64,000 bases of DNA from Bdellovibrionales bacterium CG10_big_fil_rev_8_21_14_0_10_45_34 (GCA_002778785.1 PEZS01000006.1:264537-328536), one strand, 5' to 3'; positions 18,317 through 27,476 are shown, numbered from the stretch's first letter. Numbers and translations: made by a program. The notes: a model not told the origin generated them from the letters alone.

Positions 18317-18721
18317 TTACTGCTGTAGTCCTTCCCAAGTCTCAGCTAGTTTTTTTTGTAAGATCGCCTTTGAAAAGGGCTTTAAGAGATAACCTGTGAC
18401 GCCACCAGCGATGGCCTCTGTAATCGTGCTCTTTTCTGCTTCAGACGTGACAATGATAAACGGAGTCGCGGACGCTGAAGGATGCCTGCGCACGTGCTTG
18501 AGGAAGTCCAAGCCGCTACCACCGGGCATATTAACATCACAGAGAACCAGGCCAACAGGAGAATTCGATTTAATAGATTCTTCGAGCTGACTGGTAGCCT
18601 CGGCTAGATTTTTGGCGGAGATAATCGATGTGTATCCGATTTCGCCTAAAAACATCTTCATCTGAGCGACTATTGTCTGAGCATCATCTACGACGAGAAT
18701 CTTCGTATCAATCGGAAACAT
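18317..18721 (-). CDS. Single-domain response regulator (CheY-like receiver)
   Basis: A receiver of 134 residues with no output domain. Seen are the acidic pair in ILVVDDAQTI, the phosphorylation site LVLCDVNMPGGSGLDF, the Thr/Ser in FIIVTSE and the Lys in LLKPFSK. The open frame extends to an ATG 9 codons upstream (18748), but the internal ATG at 18721 has GGAGGA directly upstream and gives the standard N-terminus. No kinase gene is adjacent. It faces ribD, with a gap of 25 bp. Confidence 0.88.
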   Translation of the reverse strand: MFPIDTKILVVDDAQTIVAQMKMFLGEIGYTSIISAKNLAEATSQLEESIKSNSPVGLVLCDVNMPGGSGLDFLKHVRRHPSASATPFIIVTSEAEKSTITEAIAGGVTGYLLKPFSKAILQKKLAETWEGLQQ

Positions 18722-18821
18722 GGCTCCTCCAAAATACATGATAATCAATGCGGGCCCAGAATGTGAAGTGCAATCGACCTAAACTTGACTTTGATCTCTT
18801 GTACTTAAATGCTTAATAAGA

Positions 18822-19532
18822 GTGAAAAAACTTTTAATCCTTATTTCATTGACGGCAATGATTGGTTCTCCTCAAGCAACGGCCCAGGAGACGTCAGTAA
18901 CCGATTTAGATCCAAACCATCTTGTGAGAGGCATCGAGTTTGGAGCTGGGTACTACGTTGTTCAAGGCCTCAACTTTAAATATGCAGCTGGCACAACCGA
19001 CGTTGAAGAAAGCTATGATGGTGGATCGAGCGCTTCCTTTTTACTGCGATATTCGAAGATAGTTGAGGAGGGCTTCGGGTTTAACATTGGGGCCGTCTTT
19101 GAGCTACCCCGGACTTTTAAGGGGGTTACTGTTAAAACTGAAACTGGCGAGATGAATGTGACTGAGAGCTCTCAGTTTTCAAATTTTGTCATCGAAGCAA
19201 ACGCCACCTTTTCGTTCGAGAGGGCCTACGTTTTTCTTGGACCCAATTATAGTATGCCCTTTTCGGTCGGAGGCTTCCGAGGAGCCGCCTTTGGCGGAGA
19301 CTTCGGTGGTCAAGGCGGCATTGGTTGGCCTATCGGAACAGGACTTTCTAATCTCGACTTTGGTGGAGGAAGAATCACTATCGAACTAGCGGTTCAATAC
19401 TACCGGTATTTCGTAAAGGATTATAGAGTTCAGGCAAATGTAGTTGGCGGTGGTAGTCAGTTTGTTGATATTACAACAGATGATGGCAGCATGACGGGCG
19501 GCAGTCTGAGACTTCTTTACAATTTTCCGTGA
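18822..19532 (+). CDS. Outer-membrane beta-barrel-like protein
   Basis: A 236-residue protein starting at GTG. Signal peptide at residues 1-21 (ends in ATAQ). The mature chain consists of amphipathic strands rich in Gly and aromatic residues, such as GIEFGAGYYVVQGLNFKYAAG and LAVQYYRYFVKDYRVQ, and ends LRLLYNFP, with an aromatic at position -2. This is the pattern of a small outer-membrane barrel. Function unknown. The stop lies 17 bp from the convergent TrmJ-TrmO gene. Confidence 0.65.
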   Translation: MKKLLILISLTAMIGSPQATAQETSVTDLDPNHLVRGIEFGAGYYVVQGLNFKYAAGTTDVEESYDGGSSASFLLRYSKIVEEGFGFNIGAVFELPRTFKGVTVKTETGEMNVTESSQFSNFVIEANATFSFERAYVFLGPNYSMPFSVGGFRGAAFGGDFGGQGGIGWPIGTGLSNLDFGGGRITIELAVQYYRYFVKDYRVQANVVGGGSQFVDITTDDGSMTGGSLRLLYNFP

Positions 19533-19549
19533 TATAGAACTATTGGGTC

Positions 19550-21052
19550 TTATTTGAATGAATGGTTTGTTCCGGTAGCCTCACGCTCTCTAATTTGTAG
19601 AATGCGAGCGGTTTTTTCATTCTGAATATCAAACACCACATCGTGCTCCGAAATATACACGCCGTAACTCTTGTTGTGATGGCATTTTCTGCGATCAGAT
19701 TCTGCCCGCGGATCGTTACGTAAGCACTCCATGATCAAAGTCTGACTTTGATTGTCGAGTTGATCAAAGTTCGCTTTCGCTGATTCGGCAACTTCTACTT
19801 CAAAAGTCTCGCGAGAACTTTCCGCACCCTCTTGAGAAATCCAACCCGAATTTGCGTCGCGAACAGAGTCCCAGCGAGGGATGTACGGTTTGATGTCTAA
19901 AATCGGAGTCTGATCCAAAATATCGTGCGCCTGTATGTGGATAAAGTTTCCCTCAATTCTGTCGAGTTTAACAACACTCATCCCAATGGCATTCGGGCGG
20001 TGTGGTGCTCGTGTAGCAAATAGACCTATTCGACGGGTCGAAAAGTGAGGTGGTGTGATTTTAGCCCTAAAGTTGGTCGAGTTGTTGTCATGAAAGTGAT
20101 AGAGGACCCAAACGTGCGAAAACTTCTCGAGGCCGTCTAAGCTCTTTTCTGGCTGAAGGGCACGAGAAAGCTCAATCCTTCCGTGGCTTGAGGGCACTAG
20201 GCCAGGCTGTCTTGGAATAGAAAATTTCTGCTTAAAACAAGAGTGAAACAAACCAATGGGTCTGTATTGAATTTGGTCGACGGGCGAATTCTTTAGTTTG
20301 CGAATAGTTTGCTCGAACAGAATTTTTAACCACTCCGATTCCTTCTGAGTCGGCAAAGTTCTCAGAAAAAATGGTTCAATCTTTCGTAAAATATTCTTTT
20401 TTTGTAGAGACAAATCCACGCCCAATGTTTCTACCCAACTTCGGAGCGCTTCGGTCGGGAACCGAGTTATCGATCTAAAATCATCTTTAGGAATCAGGGC
20501 GGATGTATCAACTTGCGGTTCTGTGACCGCCATTTTATCGATTTCTGAACGCAAAATAAAGAGCGCCAACATAACTGCATGACTCAAGTTATAGCTGCTG
20601 GTAGTTCCAAAGACAGGAAGGCCGCAAACATATGTTGATCCATTCACTTCATTAAAAAGTAGGCCATCGTCTTCTGAGCCAAAGACAAAATGTAGTTTTA
20701 ATTTGTTTTTAATATCGAGTTGCGATGCGCGCTGAAGGCAGGAACCTAGCGCCTCCGATAGGTTGCCGCGCTCTCTGGCAGCAGTGGCCTTACCACAAAA
20801 GGCCACTGAGACATGAGGTGACTCCGCTCTTAAATAGTCTTCCATAGAACTATATTTTTTGTGTTGATTAAGGGCGTCTTGGCTTCGGGCGGCACCCAGC
20901 TGGGCTTCGAAAGTAATTTCACATTGAGGCTCTACAAGCAGGAGACGTTGGGCTCCGAGATTGGCCATAACTCTTGAGGTATAACCGATGTTTCGAGGAT
21001 ATTTGGTTCTGACAAGAACGATCGAGATCTCAATTTGCTCATGCAGGCTCAT
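19550..21052 (-). CDS. Fusion of a SpoU/TrmJ-type tRNA methyltransferase with TrmO
   Basis: A 500-residue two-domain protein. Residues 1-175 are a SPOUT methyltransferase of the TrmJ type: IVLVRTKYPRNIGYTSRVM, then FVFGSEDDGLLFNEV and the knot-closing SYNLSHAVMLALF. A helical linker follows. Residues 270-495 match TrmO (YaeB), which N6-methylates t6A37: IGLFHSCFKQKFSIPRQPGL, GLEKFSHVWVLYHFH, RRIGLFATRAPHRPNAIGMS and DQTPILDIKPYIPRWD. The first family 2'-O-methylates position 32 and the second modifies position 37, so both would work on the same anticodon loop. It overlaps the upstream hydroxylase gene by 4 bp. Confidence 0.88.
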   Translation of the reverse strand: MSLHEQIEISIVLVRTKYPRNIGYTSRVMANLGAQRLLLVEPQCEITFEAQLGAARSQDALNQHKKYSSMEDYLRAESPHVSVAFCGKATAARERGNLSEALGSCLQRASQLDIKNKLKLHFVFGSEDDGLLFNEVNGSTYVCGLPVFGTTSSYNLSHAVMLALFILRSEIDKMAVTEPQVDTSALIPKDDFRSITRFPTEALRSWVETLGVDLSLQKKNILRKIEPFFLRTLPTQKESEWLKILFEQTIRKLKNSPVDQIQYRPIGLFHSCFKQKFSIPRQPGLVPSSHGRIELSRALQPEKSLDGLEKFSHVWVLYHFHDNNSTNFRAKITPPHFSTRRIGLFATRAPHRPNAIGMSVVKLDRIEGNFIHIQAHDILDQTPILDIKPYIPRWDSVRDANSGWISQEGAESSRETFEVEVAESAKANFDQLDNQSQTLIMECLRNDPRAESDRRKCHHNKSYGVYISEHDVVFDIQNEKTARILQIREREATGTNHSFK

Positions 21053-22785
21053 TGCGAGCCGACGATAGCAAGCCCCTCCGCAATTGGCACCTGAAGATCC
21101 AAATTTTGTGACTGAATTTTCTTTATTTCATCCCTTACAGTGCTTTCCAGCTGGGAGAGTCCGGGGTTTCGATGAGAAATCTCTATGATCTCGAGTCTGG
21201 CCAACCATTCTTTAGGAAACTGCCGACTCAGTCTTTCGTGTATACCCTCTATTTGGTGTAAAAAAGCAGGTCCAAGACTCGCGCCTTCTCTGGCTTTTCT
21301 TAGTTCGCCATAAATTTGATCGAGAGCTTGCGACTCTTCGCTTTGAGGAGGCGGTTCAACCTTTCTCACAGAAAAGCCTTGAGTTTCTCCGTAGGCCAGA
21401 CGATCGGGGACTCCGGCATAGACCGATTTAGCCTCATTCACAAAAACGAGATCAAACTCACCCCAACTCGGATCAAATAGTTTTTGTGACCCCTGCTCTA
21501 TAGTGCAATCAAGGAGAGTTGCGTAGAGAGGGAGTCCATTCCTATATTCTACATGTTTAATTTTTCCATTGAGCCGAACTCCCGAGACATACTTGAGTTT
21601 GGCGATCGACCCTGCCTTGAAGTTCTTCGCATCAAGTTCTTCTTTGGTCATGGTCGCAGGGTATTTTTCGAATCCCTCTATGGCACCTGCGGGGCAGCTA
21701 AACCCGTCTTTGTGGCGGGTTATCCCCTGGCCTGCAATTTCAATGTCTTTGATGCAGAGCTGGGTGGGGCCAATCCATTTTAGAAAACTTAAGCGCCCCT
21801 GATACAGTTCGTACCTCTCAAGAACTCCGCCAATCTGAAGTCCGTTTTCAAACTCGACCGTATTTGCACATTTAGAAACAATAGCTTTGTCGAGAGAGGT
21901 CGGGCCGCCTAAAGAGTATGCCATTTGCTTAGCCATTTCTTCTACGACAAGGGTGAGAGCTTCGAAGTGCGGTGTCACAAAAAGTTGCGGCTGTGGCTCG
22001 GTGATATCGTAACTGTAGTGGATGCAATCAAGTGAAAACGGTATCTTCTGCACCTTAGGGCTCAAGCAAGCTTTGCCCTCAGCCACAGACGAAAGTAGGC
22101 CGGCGCCAAAAACTTTTGGATTTTCAATTGAGCCAATAAGGCCGTACTCTGCTGTCCACCAATTCATTCTTGCGAGCAGAGCCCCCTCCGACGGTGGCCC
22201 AGAGATCTTATTAGCATTTTCTAACCGCTCTTCGGCCCGCTGGATCTGTCCTTTGGTGGCTCTCGGGCTCTCTTTGATGTCAGAAAGCTCTCTTATCGCG
22301 TCGTAGATCTCCAAGTCCTCACTGTTCAAGATGGCTTTTTTTGCAACTTGGGCATACCGACGCAAATATTCTGAAAACTCTGGATCGATAAGAATGGGAG
22401 CGTGGCCCGCGGCCTCATGAACGATATCGGGTGCGGGTGTGTAAGAAAGGTGTTCGAGCGAGCGCATATCTTTGGCTATTGGTAAAAATCCCAGGGCTTG
22501 CATCTCCATAAATGCGGCGGGAGGTATAAAGCCGCTAACAGGTATCGCTTGCCACCCGAACTTCGAAAGACACTCGGATATGTGACTGACTTGAGGAATA
22601 CTATCTTCGGTTATTCCAGCGGCTTTTAGACCGCGCAAATAGCAGGGATGGGCGTGCTCCGAAAAATAACTTTTTAGTTGTCTAAGTATGTATCTCCAAG
22701 TTGCTTGTTCAACAGAAGTGTACCGAGTTGTTGATTGATCAACCACAAACTTTCTTAAGTGTGCCGGAAGTTGAGTTTGGGGCAT
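21049..22785 (-). CDS. Aromatic amino acid hydroxylase (phenylalanine 4-monooxygenase family) with long C-terminal extension
   Basis: Residues 1-320 form the iron- and pterin-dependent hydroxylase core: GFIPPAAFMEMQALGFLP, the iron ligands H123 and H128 in VHEAAGH, and E213 in WWTAEYGLIGS. A stretch of about 40 residues (155-198) is inserted before the third ligand compared with short bacterial enzymes. Residues from about 335 to 578 are a C-terminal region of unknown role, as in the long bacterial hydroxylases. The likely reaction is Phe to Tyr, with tetrahydropterin and oxygen. It is the first gene of a two-gene overlapping unit with TrmJ-TrmO. Confidence 0.85.
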   Translation of the reverse strand: MPQTQLPAHLRKFVVDQSTTRYTSVEQATWRYILRQLKSYFSEHAHPCYLRGLKAAGITEDSIPQVSHISECLSKFGWQAIPVSGFIPPAAFMEMQALGFLPIAKDMRSLEHLSYTPAPDIVHEAAGHAPILIDPEFSEYLRRYAQVAKKAILNSEDLEIYDAIRELSDIKESPRATKGQIQRAEERLENANKISGPPSEGALLARMNWWTAEYGLIGSIENPKVFGAGLLSSVAEGKACLSPKVQKIPFSLDCIHYSYDITEPQPQLFVTPHFEALTLVVEEMAKQMAYSLGGPTSLDKAIVSKCANTVEFENGLQIGGVLERYELYQGRLSFLKWIGPTQLCIKDIEIAGQGITRHKDGFSCPAGAIEGFEKYPATMTKEELDAKNFKAGSIAKLKYVSGVRLNGKIKHVEYRNGLPLYATLLDCTIEQGSQKLFDPSWGEFDLVFVNEAKSVYAGVPDRLAYGETQGFSVRKVEPPPQSEESQALDQIYGELRKAREGASLGPAFLHQIEGIHERLSRQFPKEWLARLEIIEISHRNPGLSQLESTVRDEIKKIQSQNLDLQVPIAEGLAIVGSQ

Positions 22786-22821
22786 GCCTTCGCCTTTCGC
22801 ACGAGTTAAATGGAATTGGCT

Positions 22822-23787
22822 TCACAGGTAAGGATCTTTTTGCCTCAGATAGTTTTTAATGTAGTCTTCAATTCCAAGCTTTAGGTCCCATAGAGGTAGA
22901 GAAATGCCGTACTCGCGCAAAGAATCCATTCTTGCCTCTGTAAAGTATTGATACTGCTCTCTAATGGCCTCGGGTATGTCAATCCACTGAATTTTTGGTG
23001 GCAGCCCCATCGATAGAAAAATCTCATCGGCAACGCTCGTCCATGTATTGGCTTCGCCAAATCCCATATTAAACAGGCCGGAAATGTCGGGCCTTTGCCA
23101 AATTTCATAAATCCAGCGGGTTACGTCCTTGATGTAAATAAAGTCTCTCTTTTGCTCCCCATCTCGGTAATCTGGTCTGTGTGATTTAAACAACCGAATT
23201 GTTTCGGTAGAGCTGACCTGATGAAATGCCTTGTAGATGACGCTTGATTGCTCACCTTTGTGATACTCGTTGGGTCCATAAACATTCGAAAATTTAAGAC
23301 CCACACTTTGAGGGGGTTTTTGGCTTTGATTTTCAACCCATCTATCAAAAAGAACTTTTGATAATCCGTAAGCATTCATTGGGTAAAGCTGATGTGACGA
23401 AGTTTGATCTGAGAAACCGCGGCTACCATCGCCATAAGTGGCACAACTGCTTGCATAAATAAATCGCTTATTAAAATGAAGGCACCAATTATAAAGATTC
23501 TTTGAATCTTCATAATTGTTTCTCAACAAGTAGTCGAGATCAGTCTCGGTGGTTGAGGAGCAAGCACCTATATGAAAAAGCCCGTCTATTTCTGGCTTAA
23601 ACTTTTCGAGAAAAGCAAAGAGGTCTTCTCGCCGGATCCAATCTATCACTTTTCTCTTCGACAGGTTTTTCCACCGAAGATCGTTCTTGAAAAAATCCGT
23701 CGCAATTATTTGATCGAACCCATTTTGATTGAGTTCCCAAATGAGGGCGCTACCGATAAAACCTGCGGCTCCAGTCACAATCCACAT
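22822..23787 (-). CDS. hldD: ADP-L-glycero-D-manno-heptose 6-epimerase
   Basis: Last step of ADP-heptose synthesis for the LPS inner core. An extended SDR of 321 residues, with NADP-binding GAAGFIGSAL at the N-terminus, HIGACSSTTETD, the catalytic Ser in SSCATYGDG, YGLSK with the Tyr/Lys pair, and the substrate-binding FSNVYGPNEYHKG and QKRDFIYIKDV. These are characteristic of HldD (RfaD). gmhA for the same pathway lies at 53994. It reads in the same direction as the hydroxylase but is separated by 36 bp. Confidence 0.93.
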   Translation of the reverse strand: MWIVTGAAGFIGSALIWELNQNGFDQIIATDFFKNDLRWKNLSKRKVIDWIRREDLFAFLEKFKPEIDGLFHIGACSSTTETDLDYLLRNNYEDSKNLYNWCLHFNKRFIYASSCATYGDGSRGFSDQTSSHQLYPMNAYGLSKVLFDRWVENQSQKPPQSVGLKFSNVYGPNEYHKGEQSSVIYKAFHQVSSTETIRLFKSHRPDYRDGEQKRDFIYIKDVTRWIYEIWQRPDISGLFNMGFGEANTWTSVADEIFLSMGLPPKIQWIDIPEAIREQYQYFTEARMDSLREYGISLPLWDLKLGIEDYIKNYLRQKDPYL

Positions 23788-23870
23788 AAGCTCAGAAGCT
23801 TAGTCTAAATGACTTTGAAACTCAACTCATGGTGGCAAAGGGGTGCCTTGGCCGTTCGCAGGAGTGGAAT

Positions 23871-23940
23871 AGATGCGGCGAGTCCCACAAGTGACTCCGT
23901 ACCATTTGTAGATGCGGCGAGTCCCACAAGTGACTCCGTA
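23871..23940. repeat. Tandem 31-bp repeat (two copies, 39-bp period), also dispersed
   Basis: Two identical 31-bp copies (23871-23901 and 23910-23940) are separated by 8 bp. Their core contains GAGTC and GACTC arms around CCACAAGT. After the second copy the sequence continues CGATTTAGATG, like the start of a third unit. A 24-bp part of the unit recurs inverted at about 30696-30719. It sits between hldD and the SelO-like gene and ends 5 bp before the SelO-like stop codon. Confidence 0.85.
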
Positions 23941-23944
23941 CGAT

Positions 23945-25891
23945 TTAGATGTCTTCAGAGGCGTCTTCAACGCATTGAATTAGCTTTTGAAGTAGTTTAC
24001 GTGACGGGGTTGCTTTGCCTTTCACGACACTCGAGGCGGAGTCACTTTGTCGGCGAATGGGGGGCTTCGACTGATACTCAATAAAAGAATCAATGACTTC
24101 TTGAATGTATTTAGTGGGGAGCCCTCTTTTGAGATCCGACATCATTTCGTCAACCGCGAGGGAGATAGAGTTGCCAGTCATTCGATCTGGGCGGTTGATG
24201 TGCTGGCTCCGCGAGATGATTCCTTGAAGCCAGTCCTTCGATTGCTCGTGTCGTTCGATCGTGCGAATCATCTGAATATAAGATGCCTGAAGAGTTCTAA
24301 TTTGCCTTTGCACAATCTGTGTTAGCTTTCGATCTTTAGAACTAGCTTGCGAAGAAATGATCCAGTCAAAAACTTCTTTTGAAGATACTCTGTACCGTTT
24401 AGATTCGTCTTCTAGAGCAAGAGGCATTTCGCGCAAGAACGAGCGCATATTATAGATGGCTGGTTTATTAATGCCATCCTCAACTTTTTGAGGCTTCGAG
24501 GCTGTTTTCTTTTGCTCAAGTCGCTTAAAGCTTTTCTCGAATTCTTTAACCTTTTGTTTATGAAACTGCTGCAAGAAAGTGATCTGTAATTCGTCGAAAC
24601 CGCACTGTCTGAGTAGTTCTGTTGTCCGGGTATGATTAAATACGGCATCGAACCTTTTTAAAGAGGGGTGTTGGTGGAAGTTTTGAATTGTTCTTTTTTT
24701 TCCGGACTCAATGTAGTCTGCTATTTGCAGAAATGTTTGAACGATGTATCGGGCCTTACCTTTTTGCTCATTGAGATTCGTACTAAATCTATCAACGTCA
24801 TCATATCGATATTGATCATGTCTCAAGCCAAATTGACGAATGCTGCCGTAGTCAATGATTCCGGCATCAGCCAGTATGTTGTCGCCGTCCCAATCCATCC
24901 ACGCAAAAATATAGTTGGTTTCGAGAATTGCTACAAAAGAGGCAAAGTCTAAAGCGATTTGGTGAGCCATCTTTCTGTATTTTTTTGTATCATTTGGAGA
25001 GATCTTCCATCGTCCGTTACGGTGTTGCCTTTCAATCAAATAGTCACAAGCTTGTTTGAGTGATTCGTGGTCGGACTGCTTCAAGAACGAAAATAGGTGA
25101 GCGGGCCTTATGAGGTTAGGGGCTGCGCGAACTCCAATGCCTACTCCGCCGCCCAAATCAATAATGGTGAGAAGCCGCTCGGTAGGTATATTTGAGCGAT
25201 GAAATACTTCTGCCATAATTGCGGTTCCGTAAAGTTCGTCAAGCTCTGCAAGGCCGCAGCCATAGCCGAACTCGTTCTGACCAGTTCTTAAAAACTTTCC
25301 AGCCTCTTGAACTCCGGGCGACAGGCGAGTCACTCCGGTTCCGCGACTGCTGACATCCCACGTGACACCTTTGTTTCTAATTTGCCCATTCCAAATGCTT
25401 CGGCCATCGCCGGAGGTAAGCCCGCGTTTGTCAGGATGTTGCAGCTGCAGGTACCTTGTTGCCATGTACATTTTTGGTTTTATAAGGCCCTTATCAATGC
25501 GGCGCCGATTGATTTGATCGTATTCGTTAATGATTTGAATCGAAAATGCTTCGAGAATTTTTTGTTCAAGATGGCTATTTAGTTGATGTGGGTGTTTGGC
25601 AGGTATTAGGCCCATATCAGCGGCCAATTCAAAATTCAAAAACGTCACGCGCCCCCTCTGGAGGTTTCGAACAGGGTAGAGCACGTATCCCTTGGGCACC
25701 GCGGCCATGTAATCGTGCTGGCCGTTTAACCGATCAAAACCCGAGTAAGGAGATTTTGAGGCACCGTGAGAGGTCTTCGATTTGTTTGCTTTGCTGGCTG
25801 TAGGCTCTGGTTTACCAGGCGACAGCTTGGAGATTCTCGTTTGCGGATGATGATCATAGTGCCGTGCTTTTGGTGAACCGAGTTTCTTCAT
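23945..25891 (-). CDS. Divergent SelO-like protein (YdiU/UPF0061 pseudokinase fold)
   Basis: About 648 residues. The order of landmarks follows SelO, the pseudokinase that AMPylates proteins: GDGRSIWNGQ, WDVSSRGTGVTRLSPG (compare the SelO GAGxTPYSR loop), AELDELYGTAIMAEVFHRSN and IPTERLLTIIDLG, IGVRAAPNLIRPAHL, and the metal-binding region WDGDNILADAGIIDYGS (compare MNTDN...LDYGP). The first 75 residues are basic and low complexity, and the last 200 are helical and charged with no known match. ATG 25891 is chosen over a TTG two codons upstream. Whether it AMPylates is unproven. Confidence 0.7.
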   Translation of the reverse strand: MKKLGSPKARHYDHHPQTRISKLSPGKPEPTASKANKSKTSHGASKSPYSGFDRLNGQHDYMAAVPKGYVLYPVRNLQRGRVTFLNFELAADMGLIPAKHPHQLNSHLEQKILEAFSIQIINEYDQINRRRIDKGLIKPKMYMATRYLQLQHPDKRGLTSGDGRSIWNGQIRNKGVTWDVSSRGTGVTRLSPGVQEAGKFLRTGQNEFGYGCGLAELDELYGTAIMAEVFHRSNIPTERLLTIIDLGGGVGIGVRAAPNLIRPAHLFSFLKQSDHESLKQACDYLIERQHRNGRWKISPNDTKKYRKMAHQIALDFASFVAILETNYIFAWMDWDGDNILADAGIIDYGSIRQFGLRHDQYRYDDVDRFSTNLNEQKGKARYIVQTFLQIADYIESGKKRTIQNFHQHPSLKRFDAVFNHTRTTELLRQCGFDELQITFLQQFHKQKVKEFEKSFKRLEQKKTASKPQKVEDGINKPAIYNMRSFLREMPLALEDESKRYRVSSKEVFDWIISSQASSKDRKLTQIVQRQIRTLQASYIQMIRTIERHEQSKDWLQGIISRSQHINRPDRMTGNSISLAVDEMMSDLKRGLPTKYIQEVIDSFIEYQSKPPIRRQSDSASSVVKGKATPSRKLLQKLIQCVEDASEDI

Positions 25892-25970
25892 CTCCAACTG
25901 TATCGGGAATCATAAAGAAATCTTGGAGGTTTTATACCAGAATAAGAAACCTGAACTCGACCTTAGTGGA

Positions 25971-26154
25971 CCCAAAGATACATAGACTGTGCCTAAGGAT
26001 AAGGTTGCACTCACGGATTCATCGCCTGTTCCTAAGTATACGTAGGTTCCGCACGAGCATTGATGGGCCGTGCTTAAGGATATAAGGTTGCACTTACGGA
26101 TTCATAGGCGTGCTAAGGATATGTAGCTTACACACAAAGATTTATGGGCTGTAG
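25971..26154. repeat. Degenerate tandem repeat, about 40-bp unit, four and a half copies
   Basis: Units begin at 25992, 26031, 26073 and 26113, with lengths 39, 42, 40 and 42 bp and a partial unit before the first. The shared pattern is CCTAAGGATA, a variable TA-rich spacer, AGGTTGCAC, then ACGGATTCAT and GGCCGTG. Units 1 and 3 are most alike. It fills nearly the whole gap between the SelO-like start and the ATP-grasp stop. Confidence 0.75.
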
Positions 26155-26171
26155 CCAACCAATCATTTTAC

Positions 26172-27476
26172 CTATGAAAGGCTGGCCGCTGAAACTTCTT
26201 CAGAAAAAACGATGGGCGCTAGCCCCCCGCCGGGTGTTTTGCTGTTGGTCATTTGCCCAGAATAGAGGCGTGCAATCGCAAGCATGGGGCCACGAAGCCC
26301 AATAAACAATCGGATATCAAACTTAAACCCACCAACCTCAGTTGGTGGTGAATACTCCTGAATGAGATATCTTTCACTTCCGCGAGCAATCTCATCAAAC
26401 TTTGTTCGGCTCACGGAGGCGCCTTTGTAAACGGCCTTCCCGCCGTAACTGTTTATAGGCTTTAAAAAATATTTTTTCCTGTTCGCCCAAACCTCGTCAA
26501 GATCGCAGTCTGAAAGTGGTTTCGTATCTAAGAAGATGTTTGCGGAGCTTAACTCAGAGGATTTCTGTGAAAGCGCAAGTAGATTGAGTTTGTCGGCCCA
26601 GACTGCATAATCAAAAGGATTGGGCGAAAGCGACGAACCAGAATTCAAAAAGTGATCTTTAAGAGCATGACTTCGCGAATCTGTAAGATAGAAATCTGTG
26701 AGTCGGTTATAAATAAAATCAAATCGATTCCAATCTTCATGGCTAGCGGTCCACGGGTCTAGAATTTCGCAATTGTACCCCCAGCTTTTAAAAAGAGACT
26801 GATAACAAAGAAATTCATAAAACGCTTTTTGCTCTTGAGGTTTTTCGTCAATAATGGCGATTTTAATGTCTGATTTAGAGAGATTGATTCTGTCGTTGAT
26901 CTCGGTTTTTAAGCTTTCAAAAGGCTCTGCACTAGCAAGAGGTCGGGTTGCCAAAACCTCCGCAGGGTTTGCCAAAAGAGGAGTGCTCTCTTTAGTTGGT
27001 GATAATTCGTTGGCATAAGAGTTTCGGGCCTTAGCAAATTCTGTGAGCAAAGTTGCGGCAATAAACTGAGAGGCATTTGTATTGATTTCGATGAGCTTTA
27101 GCCCACTCTGATTAGACCAATGAAAATCGAGGCAGGACATAAAACCTGGGTTAATTAGCTCCCCTCTTGAAACTTTATCTATGGCGAGTCTGAGAGATTT
27201 TTGATGAAGTGAACTTTCTGGGCTGACATTTTCACGGTCTACGTGGATTAACAAAACCTGTTCAAGAACAGATTTCTGATTGAGAAGGTCGCGCACTGTT
27301 ACATAAGATTTCAAGAGCTCTTCGTAAACCGAGTATGGGAGTTTTAGAACTTGAGGGCTAAAAACTCCCTCTTGGATGGCTGGCGCCCTCAAGAAACCCT
27401 CAATGTGAGCGTGTTTCTTCGCCACAAACTCTACAAATTCTTTTGAAAACTGCAATTGAGATTCGTAACCCATCAT
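26172..27476 (-). CDS. ATP-grasp domain protein of unknown substrate
   Basis: A 434-residue protein. The C-terminal half shows an ATP-grasp nucleotide-binding fold: KKYFLKPINSYGGKAVYKG (Lys and the glycine loop), YLIQEYSPP, and FDIRLFIG with the Asp/Arg of the metal site. The middle has IKIAIIDEKPQEQ and FIYNRLTDFYL, resembling the pre-ATP-grasp domain of peptide-ligase-like members such as the glutathionylspermidine and circularly permuted groups. No partner genes suggest the substrate. It starts with two ATG codons in a row and either could be used. Confidence 0.7.
   Translation of the reverse strand: MMGYESQLQFSKEFVEFVAKKHAHIEGFLRAPAIQEGVFSPQVLKLPYSVYEELLKSYVTVRDLLNQKSVLEQVLLIHVDRENVSPESSLHQKSLRLAIDKVSRGELINPGFMSCLDFHWSNQSGLKLIEINTNASQFIAATLLTEFAKARNSYANELSPTKESTPLLANPAEVLATRPLASAEPFESLKTEINDRINLSKSDIKIAIIDEKPQEQKAFYEFLCYQSLFKSWGYNCEILDPWTASHEDWNRFDFIYNRLTDFYLTDSRSHALKDHFLNSGSSLSPNPFDYAVWADKLNLLALSQKSSELSSANIFLDTKPLSDCDLDEVWANRKKYFLKPINSYGGKAVYKGASVSRTKFDEIARGSERYLIQEYSPPTEVGGFKFDIRLFIGLRGPMLAIARLYSGQMTNSKTPGGGLAPIVFSEEVSAASLS

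Noticed and set aside
23809-24084. Plus-strand open frame with repeated peptide PTSDSVP
   Set aside because: The repeat peptide is simply the translation of the intergenic DNA repeat, and the frame runs antisense into the SelO-like gene.
25864-26085. Plus-strand open frame across the 40-bp tandem repeats
   Set aside because: Its start lies inside the SelO-like gene on the other strand and no ribosome site is seen. The array is treated as non-coding.
23871-26154. Possible CRISPR array from the two repeat clusters
   Set aside because: The units are degenerate or have spacers of only 8 bp, without unique 30-40-bp spacers, and no cas gene is present.
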